Origin: Eukaryota sp. TZLM1-RC
Taxonomy: Eukaryota; Metamonada: BaSk clade
Assembly: GCA_040285825.1 (NCBI GenBank)
Contig: JAUPSS010000001.1
Coordinates: forward strand, 2,914,001-2,978,000
Length of the DNA: 64,000 nt
Reading direction: 5' to 3'
The position numbers and the translations under genes were made by a program. The notes beneath the pieces were generated by a model, which saw only the letters and a list, made by a program, of their open reading frames with translations, was not told the DNA's origin and did no database searches. How positions within the stretch are numbered: position 1 is the first letter of the stretch; every line of letters begins with the position of its first letter. Of this stretch, positions 47,524-57,329 are shown in pieces.

Positions 47524-50500
47524 TCAAGTAAATGACAAGTTACCTAGAAGGTGTTCCAAAGCAAGGTCGAAATTATTACTGAACCTGCACAAAGCAGCTT
47601 CAGCCTGCCTTTCCTCAAATCCCATGCCCATTAATTTGGTTAGTTTTGCTTCATCTGGGTGTATACAACTACGTCCTGGGAAAGCAGAAGCACTCCTAGA
47701 TTTGTGTGAAGAAGTTCTATGGTGATCAGCACGGGCAGAGAGTGCACGAGAAGAATCTACTGTTCTTCCGTGTCTTTTGATAACGCTTTCGAATCTGTTT
47801 GAACTAGGACTATGTTTATGATAAATGTCACTTGAACGTGCATCAACTGTTTTTTGTTGGGAAGCAGTGGTAGGTCGCAGGTATGATGGAACACTTGTAT
47901 TTCTATAATCTCTGGGGCTAACTGATGCTGAAGGGATTGATGGTGCAGGTCTGGTAGGTTTACCTTTGAACAAATCTTTGGTTTTACCCCTTGTAGATGA
48001 AGTACCAGGTATGTCATGGTGATTCGTATGTGCAGAGTAACCACTACGCTGATTGAAGGGGTAATCAATGGATGATGATGGAGATCTACTGACTGGTGAT
48101 GGGGAATAACTGTTTGAAAGGACTCTGCATGGTTCAAGTTGTGAACTACGATGAGATTTACGTGTGGGGCTCTTGGTGACTGATGATTGATATTTGACTG
48201 AATTAGAAGGATGGAACGAAGAGTGCAACCTGGAAGAGCGCTGGCCAGTGGTGTAAGTAGTAAGAGGCTCTGTGTGATGAGCGGCAGTAGTTCTAGAACT
48301 TCTATTATGACTACGTCTTGCAAGACAATCAGCCGCTTGGTCAATGTCACCTTTCCACAATCGTAATTCTCTCTCAACATCCTTGAAATCAAAACCCATC
48401 TCTACTAGTTTCTGGACTTTGGGGTCAGTGTGGACTGGATGACTTGTTGGAGTGGATTCCACTAAGGGTGATTGTTGAGGAGATTCTGATTTGGATGAAT
48501 GGTGGTTAGGTGGTGATGGACTAGACCTTTGGGGTTCAACGGTGTGGGGCTTAATTACATCTCCACTTATTTGTGAATGACTATTCGTACTGCCTGGACT
48601 CACATGCCTAATTTGAGCGGATAAAGATGGATTTTTATCCTCTTCAGTGCGCTGGTTTGGGCTCTTGGAGGTAGATGAATTAGACTGATAGGACGGAGAA
48701 GATCTGGAAGAGAGGTGGCCAGTGGTGAAAGGCTTGGCACGATCATTAGTGGTAGTTCTGGAATGCTTGAATTGACTAAATCTTGCAAGCCAATCAGCCG
48801 CTTGGTCAATGTCACCTCTGAACCATCGTAACTTTGCTTCGGCATCCTTCTCATCAAAGCCCATCTCTACTAGTTTCTGGACTTTGGGGTCACTGTTGAC
48901 CGGATGACTTGTTGGAGTGGATTCCACTAAGGGTGATTGTTGAGGAGATTCTGCTTTGGATGAATGGTGGTTAGGTGGAGATAGACTAAATCCCTGGGAT
49001 TCATTGTTTTGGGATTTTACTACATCTCTAGTGCGCTGTAAAAGGCTTCTCGTACTGTCTTGACTCAAATGGCTAGTTTCAGCTGACAGGGATGGGTTTT
49101 TAGCTTCTTTAGAACGCAAAGTTTTTGAGGCACCACCAGGAGCCATGTATTGAATCGCCCGTTCAACATCATTGCCACATATGGCTAGCACTCGTTCAGC
49201 TCGCTTTACTTCAAATCCCAATTCAAAAAGCTTCATAACATTAGGGTTAGAATGGTGGAATGATGTATCATGGACAGATGGTGAAGAAGATTGCTCTGGG
49301 ACTCTCTCTGCTGCTGGGCAGTGCTGACTGGGTTTTCCTTCTGCAAGATTCCTACTTGAAGACTTTAGCGTAGAGTCCCCAGAACGTGAAGAACGTGGAG
49401 TTTTGGAACCCTTTAACTTTTCCAGTTGTACCAGATAGTCAACCGCTAGTTCTACATTATTATGGCACTTTTGTAACGCACGTTCAGCAAGTTTAGCATC
49501 AAACCCCATGTTGATCATGTCTTGTACTTTTGGGTTTTGGTGTTGCTGATGAGCAGAATCTGTTTTAAGCTGGTCTTGGTTCTTTTGCTTTGAATCATCT
49601 AAGGCTTGACCAACAGCCTCATCAAATCTTTGGGCAGTTGTCTTGGTTTGTGGTTGAGGTTGGGTGTGGGATGATCTGGAGTTGGAGGCCTCAGTCACTA
49701 ATGAGACCTCTTGTGCCTTTGATGAACTGAATTGAGGTGGAGTAGTTTCCTGAGCAACGTCTGTATCTTGAACATCATCAACATTCTCCAACTGTGGTAC
49801 ATCTTGGGTAAGTGGTCTTGCAGCCCTTTTCTCTAGTAATTTACTACCCTGGCCAATAGCTGGTCTAGATCCTTCATTCTCGAAGTTGAAGAAGTTCTTT
49901 AATCTGGGTCTTGGAACAGATGCAGACCTACGAGCAAGTCCAAAGGTTCTAAACTTGAAATCAACCTCAATTGGATTGGGTTTGGTTGCCTCTTCTTTTC
50001 GTTCAGTTTCCCCACTGGTTTTGTCACTCTTCTTGGCTGTTTCTGAATTACTTGACTTGGGTTCTGATGATTCACTTTTGCCATATGAAATTTGGTGACT
50101 GGAGTCGGCATCACGTTCTGCTGTATCACTCACTGTACGCTCATGAGAAGTACTATCAACCTGATTCGAGTCTTGATTAGCCGGCACGGAGACTTCAGGA
50201 ACGTAATCAGAAGGAATTTTGTCCTCAGTTTCAGATTCGGTCTTCTTTTGATGTTGAATTGAAGATTGATTAATTTGTTGTTTTGGTTGGTCTTCAACAG
50301 ATTTCTTCTGACTTTCCTTGACTTTTTGATTACTGACCGTTTGAGAAGAGGCTTGAGACTGTTGAGCAGCTAATCGTCGTCTCCGTTCCTCTAATTGTTG
50401 ATCTACTGATGGATTTGTTCTTGGTTCGACAGCAGTCTTTGGTTTTGGTGTAGTTGATGTTTTGAATTCATTCTTGGTGGTGGTTGGAGTGAGTTTTTGG

Positions 50501-51216
50501 TTTTGAGGACTTTCGGTTTCACCCTGCTTTGAGGAATCTGATGTTTTGGTATCACTCGCTTCAGTTTTCTTAACCAGAGGTTCATCCTTTTCAGCTTGCT
50601 GCTGAGGAGAAGAGGCTGGTTCAACTAATGCCTTCGCTGAACACTTTGGTGATGTTGGTTCTTTATCATTCTCTTCAGGTACTTGCTTCGATTTTGTACA
50701 ATATTTAATCGGCCTCTGAGCAGCCTGATCTTGCTCCTTTTGTACAGCTGACGAGGTTTTTAATTCCTCCTGCCTTTCTCTGGCCTCTGTGTCTTCAGCA
50801 GACGCCACAGCTGCAGAATCAATACGAGCGAAAGTATCAAGTGCTTGATTCAATAAACGATTATGTTCTTCTTTCTGATCTTCATTTGCATTGTTAATGA
50901 AAACCTGTTGCAAGGTAGATCGAATTGTCTTCAGGTTTTTTGCTATTTCAGGAGTGTTGATTAGGCTAGTGACTGCATGACTTGAAATGATAGAAGATTC
51001 CTGAGATAATATCCATTGTGTGACGAAGAGGTCTCTCTTTGCCGATGCATTCCGATCATCAAATTGGTTTGACTGCCCTTGTGTACAAATCGAGGTTGGT
51101 GCTGATTGTCTGTTAGTGGAGCTGTTACTGAACCGAAGTGGCTTATCACCCATCGAAGATGCTTTACTATTTACCCTTCGTTCAGTTGAACAAGTTTTTG
51201 AAGAAGGTTCACTCAT
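47524..51216 (-). CDS. multi-UBA protein (five UBA domains)
   Basis: A 1230-residue paralogue of the BTB-UBA protein. The first 250 or so residues are unrelated to it (no BTB; Ser/Gln/Glu-rich with a short helical part). From EPRTNPSVDQQLEERRRR (near residue 265) onward the two align. UBA domains lie near residues 560-600, 659-695, 774-815, 925-965 and 1182-1222 (NMGF, ELGF, EMGF, EMGF, GMGF). Domains three and four, with their linker SPQQSPLVESTPTSHPV, look like an internal duplication of the single unit in the paralogue. The C-terminus differs: the paralogue's stop TAA is TCA here, adding SFT. UBA domains bind ubiquitin, so a shuttle or scaffold role is plausible. It is transcribed divergently from AP-3 delta across only 114 bp. 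Confidence 0.86.
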   Translation of the reverse strand: MSEPSSKTCSTERRVNSKASSMGDKPLRFSNSSTNRQSAPTSICTQGQSNQFDDRNASAKRDLFVTQWILSQESSIISSHAVTSLINTPEIAKNLKTIRSTLQQVFINNANEDQKEEHNRLLNQALDTFARIDSAAVASAEDTEARERQEELKTSSAVQKEQDQAAQRPIKYCTKSKQVPEENDKEPTSPKCSAKALVEPASSPQQQAEKDEPLVKKTEASDTKTSDSSKQGETESPQNQKLTPTTTKNEFKTSTTPKPKTAVEPRTNPSVDQQLEERRRRLAAQQSQASSQTVSNQKVKESQKKSVEDQPKQQINQSSIQHQKKTESETEDKIPSDYVPEVSVPANQDSNQVDSTSHERTVSDTAERDADSSHQISYGKSESSEPKSSNSETAKKSDKTSGETERKEEATKPNPIEVDFKFRTFGLARRSASVPRPRLKNFFNFENEGSRPAIGQGSKLLEKRAARPLTQDVPQLENVDDVQDTDVAQETTPPQFSSSKAQEVSLVTEASNSRSSHTQPQPQTKTTAQRFDEAVGQALDDSKQKNQDQLKTDSAHQQHQNPKVQDMINMGFDAKLAERALQKCHNNVELAVDYLVQLEKLKGSKTPRSSRSGDSTLKSSSRNLAEGKPSQHCPAAERVPEQSSSPSVHDTSFHHSNPNVMKLFELGFEVKRAERVLAICGNDVERAIQYMAPGGASKTLRSKEAKNPSLSAETSHLSQDSTRSLLQRTRDVVKSQNNESQGFSLSPPNHHSSKAESPQQSPLVESTPTSHPVNSDPKVQKLVEMGFDEKDAEAKLRWFRGDIDQAADWLARFSQFKHSRTTTNDRAKPFTTGHLSSRSSPSYQSNSSTSKSPNQRTEEDKNPSLSAQIRHVSPGSTNSHSQISGDVIKPHTVEPQRSSPSPPNHHSSKSESPQQSPLVESTPTSHPVHTDPKVQKLVEMGFDFKDVERELRLWKGDIDQAADCLARRSHNRSSRTTAAHHTEPLTTYTTGQRSSRLHSSFHPSNSVKYQSSVTKSPTRKSHRSSQLEPCRVLSNSYSPSPVSRSPSSSIDYPFNQRSGYSAHTNHHDIPGTSSTRGKTKDLFKGKPTRPAPSIPSASVSPRDYRNTSVPSYLRPTTASQQKTVDARSSDIYHKHSPSSNRFESVIKRHGRTVDSSRALSARADHHRTSSHKSRSASAFPGRSCIHPDEAKLTKLMGMGFEERQAEAALCRFSNNFDLALEHLLGNLSFT

Positions 51217-51330
51217 ATGAGTTCACAAAACTCGAAAAGTGGTAATTTAAGCATCTTTCTACTACTAGTAGCATTCCTAACCTAATTCCTACCCTATCAG
51301 TCTTCTTATAGTCTTTTCTCCAACACTTTC
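51217..51330. promoter_or_regulatory. compact divergent promoter region
   Basis: 114 bp separate the start codons of the minus-strand UBA gene and plus-strand AP-3 delta. Both promoters and 5' UTRs must fit here. The half next to AP-3 delta is pyrimidine-rich. No TATA box is obvious. Confidence 0.5.
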
Positions 51331-53604
51331 ATGAAGTCTCTTAACGATATTGTCAAGGGACTTCGTGCTGCCAAAGGCAACGAGTCTCAGTTTATCTCTG
51401 ATGCTATCCTCGAAATTAAAGAAGAAGTCAAGGGCAACTCCTCAGCAAAAGTCAATGCCATTCGTAAACTCTGCTACGTATGTATAGCTCTATACTCATC
51501 GTAGCTTCAAATGTTTGGTTCCAACATTAACTGGGCTGCTTTTACAGCCATTGAAGTGGCTGCTCTTCCTCAATTTGCTCCCAAAAGAATTGGTTACCTC
51601 ACAATTTCTCAATCCTTCAATGATGAAACTGAAGCTATCATTATGGCCACTAATCAGTTTAAGAAGGATCTCGGACATAAGGATGAACACTATATTGCTG
51701 CAGCAATCAACTCTCTTGCCTGCGTCTGTACACCAGAACTTGCACGAGACCTAGTAAATGATGTTGTCACTATGCTCAACTCCTCAAAGACTGTTGTCCG
51801 TCGTAAGTCTCTCCTCCTGGCCTATCGCATGCTCCTCCGCTATCCCGACGCTCTCAAGCTTGCTCTTCCCCGTCTCAAAGATCGTTTGGATGACAAGGAG
51901 CCCTCTGTCCAAGCCACTGCTGTCACTGTCATGACAGAACTTGTTTGTCGCAATCCCTCCATTTACATGGCTTTTGCACCTGCTCTCTTTAAGATCCTCA
52001 CGACCCCACCTCTTCGTGACAATTGGGTTTTGATTAAGCTGGTGAAGTGCTTTGGTCATTTGTGCAAATCTGAGCCTCGTCTCACCCAACGACTGGCCGA
52101 ACCATTATTACATCTCCTTGATACCTCCTCAGCACAGTCACTTGTGTTTGAAATTGTAGACGCTATAGTCACTGGTATGGCTCATGACACGTCACTATTA
52201 CGTGGCGCTGCTAACAAACTTTCCTCTTTTATAGAAGATTCCGATGTCAATCTTCAGTATCTCGGTCTTCGAGGTCTTGCCTCCCTCCTCCCAGGATATG
52301 TCAATGCCGTCCGAGCTCACGAAGAAATAATTCTCAAATCACTTGAAGAAGCTGACGTCTCTTTAAGATTGAGAGCTTTGGAAATTGTCAAAGGACTGGC
52401 GACTGAAAAAACTCTTAAATCTGTGGTGAAGCGTTTATTAAATTTACTGGAAAAAGATGATTTGTCCGATATTGATGTTTCTGGAAGTTTCCGTTCTGAA
52501 CTGGTCAAGGCAATCATCCACGTGTCAACAGTCAATGATTATGGTCTGGTTTCCGATTTCGAATGGTTAGTTTCCGTTTTTACTCGCTTGTTAATCTCTG
52601 CTTCTTCGGAATCCCATTTGGCAGGAAGTGCACTTTGTGAGATTGTTGGAAGAGTCCCTGCCATTAGAGGTGTTGCTGTCAGTAAGCTCGTCCAAGCCAT
52701 CCAGTCCCCAAGAGGCTCTCAGCTTTTGGACGACTCTAACAATGTCACCTTTGTTGCCTACATTATTGGAGAATTCTTTGACCTTTGTCCTAAAAATGCT
52801 TCTATTTTGATTCCAAAGTTATTAGATGTTGATTCTTGTAAGAATTTGACTGGTGGCGCTACTGGTTCTTTGGTAGATTGTGTAATTCAAATGGTTGTTG
52901 CACATGCTAATTTGGTTGATAATGAAGAAGATTTAGAATTGTTCAAGTCACTAAGAGAATTGGCGATAGAAAAGCTACATTTACTATCAGTAAATTGTTC
53001 TTCTTTTGAAGGTTCCGCTCGAGCTAAGCATGGTTTAGGACTACTTTCTAAATCTGATGATCACAGAGTTGTTGGTTTACTATCTTATCTTTTTAGAAGG
53101 GGAGAAGATTTAGTTCCTGTCTCTAGCAGGGCGCAAAAGAAAATTCAACCGCCAAGTAATGTGAATTTGGACGAATATTTAGATAAAAATGTTGAAAAAA
53201 TGGTGACAGAGACGAAAAATTTAACACTAAAGGATGATATTCTCGAAGAAATTCCGATTCGAACGCTTTCTGATGATGATCTTCCTCCATTGAGTGACGG
53301 TGGAAAGAAAAAGAGAAGAAAGAAGAAAAAGAGAGTCAAGCAGACCACAACTGAAACACCTGAAAAGAAAAGTTCTAAAAAGTCTCCTGAAAACAAACAA
53401 CCAGTTAAATCCAAACCTGTAGCTGTCGTTGCCGTTAAGCCTTTATCTGATGATGAAGATTCAGCACCTGAGCAGAATCAAGCTGAGCTACATTCGGCCC
53501 TAGCATCTGTGCAGTTTTCAATGGATGATGGTTTGTTCGACGCACCTGCTGATGTTGAAGTTAAAAAGAAAAAGAGAAAGAAGAGGGTAAAGAAGGAATT
53601 GTAA
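51331..53604 (+). CDS. AP-3 complex subunit delta adaptin, with one 27-nt intron
   Basis: This is the large subunit of the AP-3 adaptor, which sorts cargo from endosome or Golgi to lysosome-like organelles. Exon 1 (51331-51477, 49 codons) ends NAIRKLCY. Exon 2 starts at 51505 with LQMFGSNINWAAF. Joined, they give KLCYLQMFG, matching the KLTYLQMLG pattern of animal delta adaptins. Without splicing the frame meets TAG at 51502-51504. The HEAT-repeat trunk (residues to about 600) is well conserved: KRIGYLTISQSF, TNQFKKDL, DNWVLIKLVKCFG. The C-terminal hinge is Lys-rich (KKKRRKKKKRVK) and Asp/Ser-rich. It is shorter than animal delta and I see no ear domain. It encodes about 748 residues in total. 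Confidence 0.92.
51478..51504 (+). other. 27-nt spliceosomal intron
   Basis: It starts GTATGT and ends TCGTAG, a normal GT-AG intron with the yeast-like 5' site. Removal restores the delta adaptin frame. It is 27 nt long and so does not shift the frame, but it contains an in-frame stop. It is far shorter than the minimum in animals and plants. Confidence 0.82.
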
Positions 53605-53715
53605 TTGTTTTATTAGAATTGTGGATAAATTTTATTTTCATTCTTTTTTTATTTTTATTCTTTTTATTTGCTGTACTAATTAATATACCTTATTGAAGAG
53701 TCATGTATCATCAAC

Positions 53716-54066
53716 TCAACAAGGTTCGCATGGACCTGATTGTTTGCTTTCCTTGGCCTTCTTGTGAGAACCATAGAAATTGTCATCCATCTTTTCTAGT
53801 TTGTGTGTCTCCTTAAGTGCTCGTGCTTCTGATTTGTGGGCTTCCTTTATGCGTTTTTTCTCTTCCTTACGAGCATACGCAGAAGATACTTTGTGACTCT
53901 TACTGGGCTTCTCTTCAGCGCAAGGCTCACATGGCTGGGGACATGGTTGACAGGGTTGAGTTTGTTGAACAGGCCGACAAACAGTTTCTTCCTTCTGTAC
54001 AGGTTTGCATATGTACTCTTGTTCTTCGGTTGTGAAACGCTGTTCTTGGGATGATGAACGTTGCAT
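53716..54066 (-). CDS. small Cys/Pro/Gln-rich protein, unknown family
   Basis: A 116-residue frame has three zones. Residues 1-25 are polar, with EEQEYICKPV. Residues 25-55 contain CRPVQQTQPCQPCPQPCEPC, with seven Cys in C-x2-C type spacing. Residues 55-105 are Lys/Glu/Ala-rich and probably helical (ARKEEKKRIKEAHKSEARA). The protein ends with another GPCEPC. There is no signal peptide or membrane segment. The Cys pairs could bind metal or form crosslinks; I do not recognise the family. It is convergent with AP-3 delta, 111 bp away. Its biased composition and full-length open frame suggest a real gene, but no homologue supports it. Confidence 0.5.
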   Translation of the reverse strand: MQRSSSQEQRFTTEEQEYICKPVQKEETVCRPVQQTQPCQPCPQPCEPCAEEKPSKSHKVSSAYARKEEKKRIKEAHKSEARALKETHKLEKMDDNFYGSHKKAKESKQSGPCEPC

Positions 54067-54429
54067 GAAGGTAGTGAAATGGCACAGCCATCACTACCAT
54101 AACATTAAAGAAAGATTCGCAATAGGATATCTTGAAGGGACTTGAAATTTTCCCAAATTTTCGGCAACCAATAAATAATTCCACAATTAATTATTTTAAA
54201 ACTACCACATTATTACATTACTGGCAACTTCGTCATTCACATGAACAACTCACTCAGCATCAAATCTAATAAAACTAGGCGTGGCTTAAAATACCAGAAA
54301 TGTAATTCGGTTGTTCCAAATGTTCTGGTCTCTCTTTAAATCATTATTATGCTGCGGATATTTCTTTGCCAAATTGTTTAATTTTATTACCAAAACTATT
54401 CAATATAGTTTTATCTGGCTAGCTCTAAT
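54067..54429. other. spacer, no gene seen
   Basis: AT-rich sequence upstream of the Cys-rich gene. Its promoter may lie in the first 100 bp. Nothing else is recognisable. Confidence 0.4.
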
Positions 54430-54640
54430 ATTCTGAAGAATTAAGATGTTCACGTTTGACTGCACTTGTCAAAACTTCAGAAATGGATGTTCATCCAAGT
54501 GCAAAGTGTGAAACTTTACACAATATTTTTTCAAAAGAAATACATGGAAAATATGATAAAGATATCGAAGAAGCTAATGCTGATAGAAATAGACCATTTG
54601 TTTTTAAAATTGAAACTTGTTTTACCTTTTCCATCACTAC
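54430..54640 (+). mobile_element. internally deleted LINE A fragment
   Basis: The RT entry (SRLTALVKTSEMDVHPSA, HNIFSKE) is joined directly to the C-terminal domain (HGKYDKDIEEANADRNRPF). About 1.7 kb of LINE A that normally lies between is missing. The junction lies in an A-rich AAAGAAA tract. Confidence 0.75.
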
Positions 54641-54808
54641 AAAAATAATTGTAGACAAAAGAAAACAATAGAATTTAATATTTAGTTCTAACTATTTATG
54701 GTTGTTCAGTTATTTGTTATATTTTTGTTTCATATTCATATAAGCTGATTTATTTTGAAAAAGGGAAGAAGCAGTGTTGGCGCCCTAAGGCTTATATGTT
54801 ATGATCAG

Positions 54809-54871
54809 AAAATAAATCAACTTTTCCTTATTGCCTTTATCTAACCCTTCTCTTCCAACCTATGGCATCAT
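54809..54871. repeat. 60-bp repeat, inverted copy at 45694-45755
   Basis: Reverse complement of 45694-45755 with few differences. It lies just 3' of the possible Fanzor-like relic. Confidence 0.6.
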
Positions 54872-54884
54872 ATTTCCCCATAAA

Positions 54885-55410
54885 AAACAAAGTTTGTTAT
54901 TCTTACTACCAAATATGATCATTTCTTAACGCGTCACAAGAATTGGAACAATAATGACAAAAATGGCCATTTTATTTTCAAGCAAAAGTTTTCCAACCAC
55001 TTTGACATTTTCAAAGTGATTTTGGATTTGTTCGAGAAATCTCTTCCTGGGGGATCTTACAGTCTGTCCAAAAGAACCAGCGCCACCATTGCCGAATCAA
55101 ACTATAGCGTTTTTTCTTTCAGACAAGCGTTTAATCTTGTTGATAAAACTAGATAGCCTTTTTTGCTTTCGTAAGAAAACATCGATCTCATTTCTTCTAA
55201 GCTTTTTATAGACATAGCTATAATGGCTATATTTCTATATTTCTTTTCCAACAACTGGCAAACAGCATCCCCCAGTTGGATGGGTCGACTACCAAGAAGA
55301 CTTGAATGGCGCCAGAATCTACCACCGTGGGTTGAAGTGGTTTCATTCAGTGAGGGCCAAGGCCAAAAATGCTGAACGCGATGTTGCAGCACTTGGAAAA
55401 CCAAAGGATG
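54885..55410 (-). pseudogene. possible Fanzor/TnpB-like protein relic
   Basis: The minus strand, read across frames, gives a basic helical stretch (IDVFLRKQKRLSSFINKIKR), then a stop. After it come FGNGGAGSFGQTVRSPRKRF and LEQIQNHFENVKVV. In a shifted frame HFCHYCSNSCDAL follows. A glycine-rich FG(N/D)G segment, a short helix, a V-x-V strand and then a C-x2-C finger resembles the RuvC/zinc-finger end of eukaryotic TnpB relatives (Fanzors). The usual V-D-E-x-x-T-S motif is not preserved. The match is by eye, the frame is broken and the N-terminal part is not identified. It could be another protein type. Confidence 0.3.
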
Positions 55411-56359
55411 GTTTTCAAATGTCCTTCTCTGTTTGGGTTCGCTTTCACAAACAAAGTCGAAACAGATGCTCCAGATCTAACTTTGAGTAAGCCACATTGA
55501 GTGTTCTGGGTATTGGAGGTCAAAGAATCGTGCTATGGGAATAGCATAAGCTCCAATACTAGCAAAAACTTGTAACTGAAGTTCCACCACTGCTCATGCC
55601 CTTGAGTCGAAGAACTGGTTGACCGAAACTTCGTCAGTTGTAGTCAATAGAGGGTTATCCATGGCAGTCAACACAAAAGAAAAACTAGAAATAATTAAAA
55701 AATGGTTGCCTAAAGTAGAAAATTTGGTGAAATCAGTCAGTGTCATAATTGACAATTCAAAGTAAAATTAATTACACGTGTTTACTAATAACACATTTCG
55801 CTCAAGGTTACCTCTTGCATGTTTTCCTTTCTTCAAACAAGAATTACATGATACAACAGTTGGTGACTGGAGTTTGATTGGGTTGTTTCCATTCGCCAGG
55901 TTCGCATTTGAATTTGTTTTCGTCGCTCGTATTTTTCTGCTACTTACCCCCTATTTCTCTTCCATGTTTGCCACCATCTTCAATTGATGTCTTTCAATGA
56001 AGCACCTGCCCAACCTATTTTACCTTAGGTTTGTCATTATTCACGGCACAAAACCTCATTTTCCGTGTTGCAACAAAGTGTTACAACAAAACGCATTGTC
56101 CCATTTTGTGTTTTCTTGACAAAAACTCATTCAACTTACCAATTTTCAGACCATTATCCCCTCACTTTTTCAGTTCTCCTTTCAATCCTTATCCTTTGTT
56201 TGAACTAATATCGTCTTATTTACATATGTGGCGTCCTAGACGATGTTTGGAGCTTTACCTATTTGTTTAATGATAAGGCTAATGTTGTTAGATCCACCAT
56301 TCGTGATTTTTATCATGAATGACATTCACTTTTTCTTAAAATTTAATGTATTCTAAAAA
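55411..56359. other. unassigned region
   Basis: Short frames exist on both strands (for example plus strand 55778-55987 and 56031-56270), without recognisable domains. A minus-strand CNSCLKKGKHARGN near 55850 could be a damaged zinc knuckle. Confidence 0.4.
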
Positions 56360-57070
56360 AATACAATCTAAAAATCAATATCTTCAATGCAAGCTTCCAC
56401 ACCATAAAACCTTACAACAGCAATGTCTTCGTGATGTGCACAAACAGACATCAAATCTTTCGAAATCATTTTAGGAATTGTTTTGAAAAGAGTAAAAACA
56501 ATACGATTTAACAACATACGGCGATCAAAGAGCTGATTCATTCTTGTTTGTATATGAATTTCCCCATCATCAATCAAATTCATTGCAGTTTTTTCAAGAT
56601 GTCCATAGAAAGATATAGCAAATGGACAAATTTGGTGATACACATGGCGAACATGTTTAAATTCTTTCAAAGGATTTGCGTATTTCTCATGTTTATACAA
56701 TTCTGAATAATCAAGGGCGGATATTTCGGATTGTGCGTTTTTCAAAGCATTTTTCTTGCAAACATCCACTGTAACAACATCAACAACATTCAAGACATCA
56801 TCAAAAGAGGACACAACAACATCAGCACGTCGTTTTCCATATGTTGAATCTTTAACGTTTTCATTTATATCAAGAAACCTCAACAACGGTTCTACAAATG
56901 ATTCAATATTGTAGGAATTACACACTACATGGACTTGATCTCTGATTGCATCATGAAAAGTGGAACGAAAAGAATAAATCTGTTGCAATTAAATAATTGT
57001 GATAATGTCAAACCAGCTCCACATTTGCAAAACAAATCATTGGGCAAATTACAAAGCCATGAATAGCAGC
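56360..57070 (-). mobile_element. LINE E 3' fragment with open endonuclease-like region
   Basis: A minus-strand frame of 206 codons (56368-56988) covers the endonuclease-like domain: RSTFHDAIRDQV, RRADVVVSSFDDVLNVVDVV, YKHEKYANPL and ICPFAISFYGHLEKTAMNL. Upstream, in another frame, CKCGAGLTLSQLFNC is the zinc motif with His changed to Gln. The R-A-D variant of R-G-D keeps the Asp. The copy is 5'-truncated near 57070 or beyond. Confidence 0.8.
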
Positions 57071-57329
57071 GCATTCGTCATAACCACTGAAATGAAAAAA
57101 AACCCTTGTTTAGTTTTTGGAGGCGAAAAAACAAAAAGAATGCCCAAAACCCCAAAATCAGCACCTCTCTTTGATGAATTAAATTTTAGTTTGGGCCAAA
57201 AATGAGGTAATATTCAATGTGCTTTGTATGATGGAACTCAACTCATAATCGATTGTACTAGCATCTCCATGGAAAAGAAGTTTCAATTCTGACATTCAAC
57301 ATTTACTCAAAGTTTTTTTAAATATTATG

